From: Yoonia sediminilitoris | GTDB taxonomy: Bacteria; Pseudomonadota; Alphaproteobacteria; Rhodobacterales; Rhodobacteraceae | Length of the DNA stretch: 64,000 nt | NCBI RefSeq assembly: GCF_003058085.1 | Contig: NZ_QBUD01000017.1 | Coordinates: 18,649 to 82,648 of the forward strand | Reading direction: 5' to 3' | Shown here: in pieces, positions 28,039 through 36,483 of the stretch | How the letters are laid out: each line of letters opens with the position of its first letter | How positions within the stretch are numbered: position 1 is the first letter of the stretch | Notes under the pieces: model-generated | Told to the model about the DNA's origin: nothing | The model's database searches: none | The model's input: the letters and a program-made list of their open reading frames with translations, nothing else | Program-made: the position numbers and the translations under genes

Positions 28039-28797
28039 TCATGACAGTTGCGTCCTGACAAGCCCCGATACCGCCAGCCCGCTTAGCAGCAGCAGGCAGA
28101 AGGGACGGTAGAAAGGGGCAAATCGCGGGATGAACAGCTTTTGTCCGGCAAACACCCCCGCACAGGCAAAGGCAGATAAGGCAAGGCCGCGCGTTGCGGC
28201 CTGCGCATTCATGACGCCCGTAGCCAAATAGGTGATAATGGTGGTGAACAGGCTGATGAATAGAAACAGCACAAGGGCGGCCCGCATCTTGGCGGCAGGC
28301 GCGTCTTGCGACAGCACATAAAGGGCGACGACCATGCCGCCGACTGACGCAAGCCCGGTGACAATGCCTGCGACAAAACCGGCTGCATAGACGCCAGCTT
28401 TGGTGGCGAGGAACGCGATCCTGATCCGGGCCAGTTGGGTGAGTGCCAAGATGATGATGACCGTCAGGACAACAGCCTTTGACGCCTCTACCGACAGTGC
28501 CTGCACCGCCAGCACCCCAAACGGCACGCCAAGCGTGGACCCGATGACCAGGCCCATGACGATGCGGCGGTCAGCCTCTTGCCAGCCGCCCCGCGCCATG
28601 AGGACAGACGCGGCCATTTCCAGACACCAGCAGATCGGGATCAACTCGATTGGCGGCAGGATCAGCACGCCAGAGGCCATGACCAGCGCGGACAGGGCAA
28701 AGCCGGAAAAACCGCGCACGACCCCGGCGATCGTGACGATCAAGGCGAGGGCTGCGAACTCCGGCGCTGTCAGATTGATGAGTGTCAGCGCGTCCAT
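28039..28797 (-). CDS. TauE/SafE-family anion exporter
   Basis: This is a 252-residue membrane protein with about eight helices and the family N-terminal pattern VRGFSGFALSALVM near residue 28. TauE/SafE proteins export sulfite or related anions. Its ATG overlaps the ackA TAA (TAATG). A 103-base gap then leads to soeA. This is the second of two such genes in the same transcription unit; they share fold but differ in sequence. Confidence 0.88.
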   Translation of the reverse strand: MDALTLINLTAPEFAALALIVTIAGVVRGFSGFALSALVMASGVLILPPIELIPICWCLEMAASVLMARGGWQEADRRIVMGLVIGSTLGVPFGVLAVQALSVEASKAVVLTVIIILALTQLARIRIAFLATKAGVYAAGFVAGIVTGLASVGGMVVALYVLSQDAPAAKMRAALVLFLFISLFTTIITYLATGVMNAQAATRGLALSAFACAGVFAGQKLFIPRFAPFYRPFCLLLLSGLAVSGLVRTQLS

Positions 28798-29861
28798 TAC
28801 TGCCCCTTGGCTATCAGGGTCAGCGCATCGCGGGCGATTTGCTTTTCTTCGTCGGCGGTGACGATATGCACGGGTACATCACCAAAGCAGGCCAGCAGTT
28901 CCATGATCCGGTCGCGCACGGGGGTTGCGTTTTCGCCGATGCCGCCGGTAAAGGCGACGGCATCCAACCCGCCCATTGCAACCAGCGCAGACCCTGCGTG
29001 CCGGGCCGCCCAATAGCAGAAATGCTCGACCGCGAATTTCGCGTCAGGATCATCGCGCGCCAACAGCGTTTTCATGTTGTTGTCGCCTGCTAGCGCCTTG
29101 AGCCCCGAGGCGTTGTTGAGCAGCCGGTCTGTTTCGTCTTCGCCAAAGGCTTTGGACATGCGCAGGACTGCTGCACCGTCGATATCGCCTGACCGCGTGC
29201 CCATTGTCAGGCCGGACAGAGGCGAGTAACCCATTGATGTCGCATAGGACTTCCCGTCCAGAATGGCACAAAGGCTGGCCCCATTACCCAAATGAAAAGC
29301 CAGCAGGCGATGCGGCAGGTCAGCGCCGAACTCTGCCACCATATTGGCGTATGAAAGTCCGTGAAACCCGTAGCGGCGAATACCTGCATCATGTTGGGTT
29401 TTGGGGATGGCATAGCGGATGGCGACTTCGGGATTGGCGGCATGGAACGCCGTCCCGAAGCTGCAGTATTGCGGCAGGTCGGGGGCCGCGTGTTGCAGGG
29501 CATAGATGCCCGCCAGATTGTTGGGATTATGGAGGGGTGCCAGCGGCACCACGCTTTCAATGGTCTTGATGACGGATGTCGTCAGGCGCGCCGGTTGCGT
29601 CAAGATTGTCCCGCCATGCACGACGCGGTGTGCTGCGGCATCCAGTGCGCTGATCGGATGCCCGGCCTTGTCCAGCGCGCCCAGCATCGCGGCAAGTGCC
29701 GCCGCATGATCGACAGCCGTGACCTCTTGCCGGGCATCGCCCAGCTTCAATTCACCCTGTGTGCCGATATTGGTCACGGCCCCGCTCACCACTGACGTCA
29801 GCCCATGATCGAAAAGCTCGATCTTGAGGGATGAAGAACCGGCGTTGAGGACAAGGATCAT
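28797..29861 (-). CDS. ackA: Acetate kinase
   Basis: AckA interconverts acetyl phosphate plus ADP and acetate plus ATP. Starting at 29861 gives 354 residues beginning MILVLNAGSSSLKIELFD, the phosphate-binding signature. HRVVHGG, RRYGFHGLSY and AFTGGIGEN motifs are present. The protein is about 45 residues shorter than most AckA, mainly through compact loops. In this operon it can draw ATP from the acetyl phosphate that Xsc forms from sulfoacetaldehyde. Confidence 0.93.
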   Translation of the reverse strand: MILVLNAGSSSLKIELFDHGLTSVVSGAVTNIGTQGELKLGDARQEVTAVDHAAALAAMLGALDKAGHPISALDAAAHRVVHGGTILTQPARLTTSVIKTIESVVPLAPLHNPNNLAGIYALQHAAPDLPQYCSFGTAFHAANPEVAIRYAIPKTQHDAGIRRYGFHGLSYANMVAEFGADLPHRLLAFHLGNGASLCAILDGKSYATSMGYSPLSGLTMGTRSGDIDGAAVLRMSKAFGEDETDRLLNNASGLKALAGDNNMKTLLARDDPDAKFAVEHFCYWAARHAGSALVAMGGLDAVAFTGGIGENATPVRDRIMELLACFGDVPVHIVTADEEKQIARDALTLIAKGQ

Positions 29862-29871
29862 GCTGATTGCC

Positions 29872-30807
29872 CTATTTCGGCAGTGCGCATTTGATCGACG
29901 CGAGTGCGGCAGATGCAAGCCGCGCGGCGGGCGGATCTGCGCGTGAGGTCAGCAGGATAGGTACCTTTGCCCCCGTCACCACGCCAGCCGCACAACCGCC
30001 GCCGATGTAGACAAAGGCTTTGAACAGGGCGTTGCCCGACACAATGTCGGGCACGATGATCGCATCTGCCTGACCTGCGACCGGATTGTCGGTCAGCCCC
30101 TTTGTGGCGACGGCATCGGGCGACAGGATCAGGTCAAGCGCCAAAGGGCCGGACACATCGGCGTTGCTGATGTGCGTTGCGGCCCAATCAGCCAGCGCCT
30201 TGCCATCCATGGAACTGGGGACCGACGGAATGGCACTTTCGGTCGCGGAGAGAATGGCGATTTTGGGACGGTCATTGCCCAAGCGGTGCAGCAGGTCATT
30301 CACCTGCGCGATGCAGGTCTGGCGGGTTTCCAGATCGGGGGCCACGTTGACCGCAGCGTCGGAAATCAAAATCGGTTTGCCCCCATCAGGATGGGTGATG
30401 TGGAAAATGTGCACAAAGCGCGCCCCCGTGCGCAGCCCCGCATCGCGGCTGACAGCAGATTTCATAAAGACATCCGTGTGCAGGTTGCCTTTCATCAGCA
30501 CGTCGGCTTCGCCCGCTCCGCAAAGGGCGGCGGCGGTCTGGCCCGCCTCGGCCTCGCCATTGGTGTCGTGGATGGCGTAGCCGGAAATGTCCCATTCCAG
30601 CTTTGCTGCCTCGGCCCGGATTTCATCAGCCTCACCCACAAAAACCGGGATCATGATGCCCGCTTTGGTCGCGTCCTCTGCCGCTTCCATCGGCAAGGGC
30701 GCACCAGCGCGGGCAATCGCGACCCGTGGTGGTGCGAACTTCTGCGCGCGTGCGATCAGCTCTTGCGGTGCAACAGCTTCGCGTTTGGACAGGAACGGTG
30801 ATGACAT
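29872..30807 (-). CDS. pta: Phosphate acetyltransferase (short form)
   Basis: This is a 311-residue enzyme of the single-domain phosphotransacetylase/phosphotransbutyrylase group. It converts acetyl phosphate to acetyl-CoA. LMKGNLHTDVFMKSAVS near residue 105, HPDGGKPILISDAAVNV near 140 and the late GGGCAAGVVTGAKVPILLTSRAD motif support this. It sits between the tauE-like gene (1-base gap) and ackA (10-base gap), as the assimilation step of the Xsc pathway. Confidence 0.9.
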   Translation of the reverse strand: MSSPFLSKREAVAPQELIARAQKFAPPRVAIARAGAPLPMEAAEDATKAGIMIPVFVGEADEIRAEAAKLEWDISGYAIHDTNGEAEAGQTAAALCGAGEADVLMKGNLHTDVFMKSAVSRDAGLRTGARFVHIFHITHPDGGKPILISDAAVNVAPDLETRQTCIAQVNDLLHRLGNDRPKIAILSATESAIPSVPSSMDGKALADWAATHISNADVSGPLALDLILSPDAVATKGLTDNPVAGQADAIIVPDIVSGNALFKAFVYIGGGCAAGVVTGAKVPILLTSRADPPAARLASAALASIKCALPK

Positions 30808-30808
30808 A

Positions 30809-31555
30809 TCAAACCTCAGTAATCGCGCGCAAAAGGCCCAGCAGAGCCAGCGCTAGAAGGAGCATAACCGCAAAGCGGCGAAAGGTCGTTGGGGACGCGG
30901 CAAGAAACTGACGCCCGCCCAGCCAGACCCCCAATCCGAGCAGCGGAAAGGCCAGACCCAGCCCGGCGGCTGTGTCCCACGTTATCAATCCGCCCGCCCA
31001 CAGCAAGGGCATGGTGATAAGATCCAGACCGGTCAGAAAGACGATCATCGTGGCGCGAAACCGCTGGGGTGCCATGGGTTGCGCGGTCATGAAAGCAGCC
31101 ACCGGCAGCCCCCCGATGCCTGCGCCGTTGCATAGACCCGACAAGATGCCCACACCGAAATGCCCCGGCGCGCCAATCGTGCGTCGCAATGTCCAGCCTG
31201 ACAGCAACACCAGCGACATGGCAAGAACGATCAGCGAAACGGTCAGTCTGACCGCGCTTTCGCCCAGCGAAAGGATGGTCCAGACTGACAGGGGCAGCAT
31301 CACGGCAGCCCCGGCGAGAAGTGCAAAAACACGACGCCAGTCCACATGGCCGCGAATGCCGCGTGCCTGAAAGACTGTCATCAAGATCTCGCATGAAAAC
31401 ACCACCGGAATGAGGGGTAGGGGGTTTGTTATCAACGCCGCGAAGGCAATGAAAATAGCCGAAAACCCAAACCCCGAATAGCCCCGGACAAAGGCGGCGC
31501 CCAACAATGCAACTGCAAGGGCGACCGCCTGTCCGGGGCCTAGATCGAATGGCAA
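30809..31555 (-). CDS. tauE: TauE/SafE-family sulfite exporter
   Basis: This is a 248-residue membrane protein with about eight helices and the family motif VRGYSGFGFSAIFIAF near residue 24. It follows xsc by 2 bases, the usual place of the sulfite exporter in taurine clusters. It should remove the sulfite produced by Xsc and prevent poisoning. Together with the other TauE/SafE protein and SoeABC, the operon offers both export and oxidation. Confidence 0.9.
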   Translation of the reverse strand: MPFDLGPGQAVALAVALLGAAFVRGYSGFGFSAIFIAFAALITNPLPLIPVVFSCEILMTVFQARGIRGHVDWRRVFALLAGAAVMLPLSVWTILSLGESAVRLTVSLIVLAMSLVLLSGWTLRRTIGAPGHFGVGILSGLCNGAGIGGLPVAAFMTAQPMAPQRFRATMIVFLTGLDLITMPLLWAGGLITWDTAAGLGLAFPLLGLGVWLGGRQFLAASPTTFRRFAVMLLLALALLGLLRAITEV

Positions 31556-31557
31556 GC

Positions 31558-33330
31558 CTATTCGGCAGCCATGTCGGAAGCAGAGATACCCGCAACTTCA
31601 ACAGGTTTCTTCATGGCGTCACGGCGGAACGGTTCACCCAGTTCCTGATTGAGGATGACCTCGATCAGGGTCGTGGTGTTGTTTTCCATCTGATCCTTGA
31701 TCGCTTCGTTGAGGGCTGCGGTCAGTTCGTCCATCGTGCGCGCCTGCACACCCTTCAGACCACAGGCGTTGGCGATCCCGGCATATGACACTTTCATGTC
31801 CAGTTCGGTGCCGACGAAGTTGTCATTGAACCACAGGGTAGAGTTGCGCTTTTCAGCACCCCACTGGTAGTTGCGGAAGACGATCTGCGTGATGGCAGGC
31901 CATTCGTCGCGGCCAATCGCGGTCAGTTCGTTGACCGAAATCCCAAAGGCGCCGTCGCCTGCGAAACCGATGACAGGCACATCGCGCTGGCCAATCTTGG
32001 CACCGATGATGGATGGCAGGCCATAACCACAAGGTCCAAACAGACCCGGTGCCAGATATTTGCGCCCTGTGGGGAAGCTGGGGTAGGCGTTGCCAATCGC
32101 GCAGTTGTTGCCGATGTCGGACGAGATGATCGCATCCTCTGGCATTGCGGACTGGATCGCGCGCCATGCCATGCGTGGCGACATCCAGTCAGGACGGGCT
32201 GCGCGTGCGCGTTCGTTCCATGTGGTGCCCGGATCATCCTCTTCGTGGTCAAGCGATGTCAGTTCCTGCGCCCATGCCGATTTGGTCTGTGCGATTAGCG
32301 CCTTGCGGTCTGCACGGCCTGCGTCACCGGCACCATCGGCCAGTTGCTCTGTGATGCTGGTGGCCACTTTGGCGGCGTCGCCGACGATACCCACGGTGAT
32401 CTTCTTGGTCAGGCCGATGCGGTCGGGGTTGATGTCTACCTGAATGATCTTGGCGTCCTTGGGCCAGTAGTCAATGCCGTAGCCGGGCAGGGTCGAGAAG
32501 GGGTTCAAGCGTGTGCCCAATGCCAGAACGACATCAGCCTTGCTGATCAGCTCCATGCCAGCCTTGGACCCGTTGTAGCCCAACGGCCCTGCAAACAGCG
32601 GGTGGTTGCCGGGGAAGGCGTCATTGTGCTGGTAGCCCACGCAAACAGGCGCATCCAGCTTTTCAGCCAACAGGCGCGAGGCTTCGATGCCACCTTCGGC
32701 CAGAACAACGCCAGCACCGTTCAGGATGACAGGGAACTTCGCTGTGGACAGCATTTCAGCCGCCTTTGAGATTGAAGTCGCGCCACCGGGGCTGACTTCG
32801 AATTCAATTGGTTCAGGCAGTTCGATATCGATGACCTGGGTCCAGAAATCACGTGGAATGTTGATTTGGGCGGGGCCGGACAAACGCTTGGCCTTTGCAA
32901 TCACGCGGGCCAGCACTTCGCAGATGCGGGACGGGTCGCGGACTTCTTCCTGATAAGCCACGCAGTCGGCGAACAGGTTCATCTGTTCCATTTCCTGAAA
33001 ACCGCCCTGACCGATGGTCTTGTTTGCTGCCTGTGGTGTGACCAGCAGGCAGGGGGTGTGGTTCCAGTAGGCGGTTTTGACAGATGTCACAAAGTTCGTG
33101 ATGCCCGGGCCGTTCTGGGCGATCATCATCGACATTTCGCCTGTGACGCGGGTGTACCCATCCGCCATCATGCCAGCGGTCATTTCGTGGGCGCAATCCC
33201 AGAATGTGATGCCCGCCTTGGGGAAAATATCAGAGATCGGCATCATGGCAGAGCCGATGATCCCGAACGCATGGCGGATACCATGCGCTTGCAGTGTTTT
33301 GACGAAAGCCTCTTCAGTGGTCATCTTCAT
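31558..33330 (-). CDS. xsc: Sulfoacetaldehyde acetyltransferase
   Basis: This is a 590-residue thiamine-diphosphate enzyme that splits sulfoacetaldehyde with phosphate into acetyl phosphate and sulfite. The N-terminal ThDP pyrimidine domain contains FGIIGSAMMPISDIF and WDCAHEMTAGMMADGY (catalytic glutamate). The C-terminal domain has the GDGAFGISVNEL metal site with the NxQWGAEKRN segment. These match Xsc better than acetolactate synthases. The first ATG (33330) follows GGGGAAGGA; a second in-frame ATG lies two codons later. Confidence 0.96.
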   Translation of the reverse strand: MKMTTEEAFVKTLQAHGIRHAFGIIGSAMMPISDIFPKAGITFWDCAHEMTAGMMADGYTRVTGEMSMMIAQNGPGITNFVTSVKTAYWNHTPCLLVTPQAANKTIGQGGFQEMEQMNLFADCVAYQEEVRDPSRICEVLARVIAKAKRLSGPAQINIPRDFWTQVIDIELPEPIEFEVSPGGATSISKAAEMLSTAKFPVILNGAGVVLAEGGIEASRLLAEKLDAPVCVGYQHNDAFPGNHPLFAGPLGYNGSKAGMELISKADVVLALGTRLNPFSTLPGYGIDYWPKDAKIIQVDINPDRIGLTKKITVGIVGDAAKVATSITEQLADGAGDAGRADRKALIAQTKSAWAQELTSLDHEEDDPGTTWNERARAARPDWMSPRMAWRAIQSAMPEDAIISSDIGNNCAIGNAYPSFPTGRKYLAPGLFGPCGYGLPSIIGAKIGQRDVPVIGFAGDGAFGISVNELTAIGRDEWPAITQIVFRNYQWGAEKRNSTLWFNDNFVGTELDMKVSYAGIANACGLKGVQARTMDELTAALNEAIKDQMENNTTTLIEVILNQELGEPFRRDAMKKPVEVAGISASDMAAE

Positions 33331-33422
33331 TAGATGGGTCCTTCCCCTCTTGGTATCAGTAAAAGCAGCCTGGCCATGCCCCCGGCCGTTGGGGCGACAT
33401 TATGTGCGACGGCTGTGTCGCG

Positions 33423-33455
33423 TTAGGTCCAGTTGACGCGGTGTATTAAGGCCAG
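33423..33455 (-). promoter_or_regulatory. Candidate TauR direct repeat upstream of xsc
   Basis: On the minus strand CTGGCCTTAA (33455-33446) and CTGGACCTAA (33432-33423) form a direct repeat with 23 bases from start to start. It ends 93 bases before the xsc start codon. The TauR regulator of Rhodobacter is reported to bind CTGGACYTAA-like direct repeats. The tpa upstream region has a repeat of the same spacing and offset. Confidence 0.65.
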
Positions 33456-33468
33456 CGGATTCAAAAAT

Positions 33469-33483
33469 GAGACTTTTAGTCTC
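33469..33483. promoter_or_regulatory. Inverted repeat between tauR and xsc
   Basis: GAGACT-TTT-AGTCTC is a perfect palindrome with a 3-base centre in the 223-base spacer between the tauR stop and the xsc start, just upstream of the candidate TauR repeat. It could be an operator for a second regulator or a weak terminator for tauR. It has no T-run on the minus strand. Confidence 0.4.
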
Positions 33484-33553
33484 AAAATGTAAGGCTATCC
33501 TTTTAGCTGTTCTGTCAGAATAATCAACGATTATTCGCAGCAGCCAGCCTGAG

Positions 33554-35053
33554 TCATGCTGATGCAGAGGCGATATGAGGCCTTCCGTTTTTTTGGTAGG
33601 AGCGGATCGCCCTTGCAACCAAATCGACACCTTCTGCAATGCGACCGGATGAGATCGATGAATAGGCCAGTCGAAAATAGGCGCTGTGGCCCTGCGGATT
33701 CGCAAAAAAGGGCGCACCTGCTTCGATCAGGACGCCATCCGCCCGCAGCGTTTCGGCCAATTGAGTTGCATCAATCCCATCCGGCGCGCGCAGCCATACC
33801 GATGAACCGCCGTAAGCGCCTTCTCCGGCAACGGTCAGTTGGTTCTTCTCCAGTGCGGCATCCATGACTTTGCGCCTTTCGTGATAGGCTTTGCTCATCC
33901 GGCGGACCAGCGCATCATAATGTCCCAAAGAGAGGTAATAGCTGACCGTGCGTTGGATGTGGCCCGGCGGATGGCGCAGCACCGACGCGCGTAGCGCGCG
34001 GGCTTCGCGGATGAACGGCTCTGGCCCCACAAGATAGCCAAGGCGCAAACCGGGAAACAGCGATTTCGAAAACGAGCCCACATAGATCACGCGCCCGTTC
34101 TGATCGAGCGACTTCAAGGAAGGGGACGGTGATTTGAGAAATGACATTTCAAATTCATAGTCGTCCTCGACGATCAGGAAATCATCCGCATCCGCCCGTT
34201 CAAGCAAGGCGCGGCGCCGGTGCAACGGCATGGTCGCTGTTGTGGGGCATTGATGGCTAGGCGTTGTAAACACAACATCTGTTTCATGGGGGAGCGCGTC
34301 AGGAGGCAGCCCATCGGAATCAACGCTGATGTTATGCAACTGGCAACGCGATTGTGTAAGGATATTGCGCAGCGCCGGATAGCAAGGGTCTTCGATCGCC
34401 GCATGTCGGCGGCTGTTCAGCAAAACCTGCGCGGATAGCCAAAGCGCGTTTTGCGCCCCCATCGTCACCAGAATTTCATCCGTATTGGCCAGAATGCCGC
34501 GGCGTGGCAATGTTTGCCGGGCGATGAATTCGATCAGTTGAGGATCGTCGCCATCGTACAGATCGGACGTCATCGCCGCAAAGTCGCGCATCCCAAGCGC
34601 TTGCAACGCACACAGCCGCCAGTTTGCGCTGTCAAAAAGGGTCTTGTCGGCCTGCCCGTAAATGAACGGGTAACGATAACTCGCCCAATCGGACGGCTTT
34701 TTCAGGCTCAGTCCCGGACTGTGCCTTTGCGCGATCGCGCGGTTCCAATCCACCGTGCCCGCCCCAAATCGCCGGGCGGGAAAGGCAGGTGGTTCGGGTG
34801 CGTTGTCAGATACGAAGTACCCAGACCGCCCGCGCGAGACCAGATAATCATCGGCTACAAGTTCGGTATAGGCCAGCGTGACCGTGATCCTGCTGACCCC
34901 CAGATGCACCGCCATTTTTCGCGAGGATGGCAAGCGTTCACCACGCCGAAACCGGCCTTCGAGAATTCCTTGGGCCACCATCTGTTGAATCCGCGATTGC
35001 AGCGTCCCTTCTGCGTTCGGATCAAGAAAGAAAGTCTCGATATTGATGGACAT
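33554..35053 (-). CDS. tauR: MocR/GntR-type PLP-dependent regulator of taurine genes
   Basis: This is a 499-residue fusion of an N-terminal GntR winged helix (residues about 10-75, RGERLPSSRKMAVHLGVSRI) and an aminotransferase class I domain. The PLP lysine lies in VIYVGSFSKSLFPGLRLGYL. In Rhodobacter capsulatus and relatives TauR activates tpa and xsc when taurine forms an adduct with PLP. Location beside xsc and the matching direct repeats at three promoters support the name. The gene overlaps nothing and has its own repeat within 60 bases of the start codon. Confidence 0.92.
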   Translation of the reverse strand: MSINIETFFLDPNAEGTLQSRIQQMVAQGILEGRFRRGERLPSSRKMAVHLGVSRITVTLAYTELVADDYLVSRGRSGYFVSDNAPEPPAFPARRFGAGTVDWNRAIAQRHSPGLSLKKPSDWASYRYPFIYGQADKTLFDSANWRLCALQALGMRDFAAMTSDLYDGDDPQLIEFIARQTLPRRGILANTDEILVTMGAQNALWLSAQVLLNSRRHAAIEDPCYPALRNILTQSRCQLHNISVDSDGLPPDALPHETDVVFTTPSHQCPTTATMPLHRRRALLERADADDFLIVEDDYEFEMSFLKSPSPSLKSLDQNGRVIYVGSFSKSLFPGLRLGYLVGPEPFIREARALRASVLRHPPGHIQRTVSYYLSLGHYDALVRRMSKAYHERRKVMDAALEKNQLTVAGEGAYGGSSVWLRAPDGIDATQLAETLRADGVLIEAGAPFFANPQGHSAYFRLAYSSISSGRIAEGVDLVARAIRSYQKNGRPHIASASA

Positions 35054-35070
35054 GGCTTGCTTTCGCTGAA

Positions 35071-35112
35071 CTGGCCTTATTGCCTGCGTAGACTGGCCTT
35101 AACTGGGGCTGG
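35071..35112 (+). promoter_or_regulatory. Candidate TauR repeats in front of tauR
   Basis: CTGGCCTTAT (35071-35080) and CTGGCCTTAA (35093-35102) repeat directly at 22-base spacing, followed at once by CTGGGGCTGG. They lie only 18-60 bases before the tauR start codon and point away from the gene, opposite to the orientation at xsc and tpa. That placement would suit negative autoregulation. Confidence 0.6.
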
Positions 35113-35228
35113 TTGCAAGTACTGCCATTAACCAACGGGAAAGAAACGGCGTAACTGTTAAGCCGGTGTTAAGACTGCGAGTGTTTTTTTGTCCTTGGGT
35201 GAAAGTGTAGGAACAAGGTGTCTCGATC

Positions 35229-35609
35229 ATGATCGATACGTTGATGAATAATAGCGCGGCGGCGTCTTTGCTGCCGACAGGCTCAACCGTCTTGCAGAGC
35301 AAGGATCGGGCGCAAAAGGCAGGCACCGAAGGGCCGCCGGAAACAGCTGTAACCAGATCCGCTGAAACGGAACGTCCGTCAAATCTGCCTGAACGCATCG
35401 CAGACAAGAAAGAACGTGACGCTGTGGTCGGGTCTGAAGTCATGCGCAGTACTGTTGAGGTGCGCAGTCAGGACGCGGACAAAGCCGACGATGACGCAGC
35501 GTCGCGCAAGCTAAAGGCAAAGATGGCAGATGATGCCTATCAACAGACCATGCTAATGACCCGCCAGGCCGAAGAGGTTCGCGCGGAAAGGATGCGCATC
35601 GCGGCCTAG
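35229..35609 (+). CDS. Hypothetical hydrophilic protein
   Basis: This is a 126-residue, highly charged protein (Glu, Arg, Lys, Asp) with no cysteine, signal peptide or membrane segment. The C-terminal half (SRKLKAKMADDAYQQTMLMT) is predicted helical and could form a coiled coil. The GC-rich third positions look coding, and AAGG lies before the ATG. No family recognised. It is divergent from tauR and may be unrelated to taurine use. Confidence 0.5.
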   Translation: MIDTLMNNSAAASLLPTGSTVLQSKDRAQKAGTEGPPETAVTRSAETERPSNLPERIADKKERDAVVGSEVMRSTVEVRSQDADKADDDAASRKLKAKMADDAYQQTMLMTRQAEEVRAERMRIAA

Positions 35610-35823
35610 GCCAATTTGCTCGCGCATTATATTGCTGGGCCAAGTCTGCAAATCGTCTTGGTTCGCCGTACAAAACGGGACTATCGCTGGCTGCGCGTTT
35701 TTCAGTTCTTGGCCAGAATTGGCAGAAGCAATCCCCACCCTGTTTCCTGAGGCGGTTCAGGTCGTTCGAAACCCGGGGTCTAGAAGGGGTCCTTGAATAC
35801 TGGACAGTAAGCCAAGCTGTATT

Positions 35824-35910
35824 CCAGACTTCACAGATCAGCTTAAGGCCAAGCTTGCATTGGAAGTGCTGCGAGAGATCGCAGCCAATCTCATTCGTGT
35901 CACCCGGCCT
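35824..35910 (+). pseudogene. Remnant of an IS3-type OrfA (helix-turn-helix) transposase
   Basis: The frame reads PDFTDQLKAKLALEVLRE and then IAANLIRVTR. This resembles the conserved start of IS3-family OrfA (FTDQFKAKVALEALRG...EIAAKH) with a short internal deletion. There is no start codon and the rest of the element is missing. It sits in the gene-poor gap 35610-36483, next to the 110-bp inverted-repeat element. Confidence 0.4.
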
Positions 35911-35964
35911 GCCTCGCCTGAGCGCCACGCGGGCTTTACTCGGCAGGCCCTAAGCCCAGACTAA

Positions 35965-36074
35965 AGCGTTTCGCCTTTAACCTGAGGCATCAGGTAAAGG
36001 TGAAACGCCCACAACATATAAACGTTGCATGACGTTTCCTGAAAAGCTTTGGATCAGGTTTTTCGCGAAACGCT
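35965..36074. repeat. 110-bp element with terminal inverted repeats, copy 1
   Basis: The element opens AGCGTTTCGCCTTTAACCT and closes AGGTTTTTCGCGAAACGCT, which are near-perfect inverted complements. The interior has a smaller hairpin (ACCTGAGGCATCAGGT). A second copy of the same length lies at 54108-54217 and a shortened one at 59602-59645. It carries no gene and resembles a small non-autonomous mobile or REP-like element. The rest of 35610-36483 shows only the IS remnant and a weak 64-codon frame starting at 36309. Confidence 0.75.
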
Positions 36075-36483
36075 GTAGTCGACAGAAAGAAAAAGGAACG
36101 GATTGTGCTCCTGAACGGCATGAAACCAAGGGCCGGGTCAGAAGCCGCGCGTTTTGCTATAGGGTTTCGCTGATGGCTCAGGCCAAAGCCGCAGCCTGGT
36201 TTGCCGCCGCCTCATCGCGCGATACGGAAATTGGCGGTTTGTTGTGGCAACTGCGCCGGAATTCTGTTGCTGCCCCGTATAACCCCTGCGTCAATTAAGG
36301 GGATTGCCATGAACTTGTTTCATCTCGTCATTGTGCTTGCCATGGGTGCAGCCAGTCTTGCCACTTTCGCAACATCCCAGACACTCCATGTTTGCGTTTT
36401 TGCGCTACCATCCGAGCAAGTGGCAGGTGATCTGATTGTCCCGGAACGGGTGTTGGCCGAGGAAGACCCCGGCCAATCATGTG

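Noticed and set aside
36029..36298. 89-codon plus-strand frame
   Set aside because: It begins inside the 110-bp repeat and has no family resemblance; probably chance.
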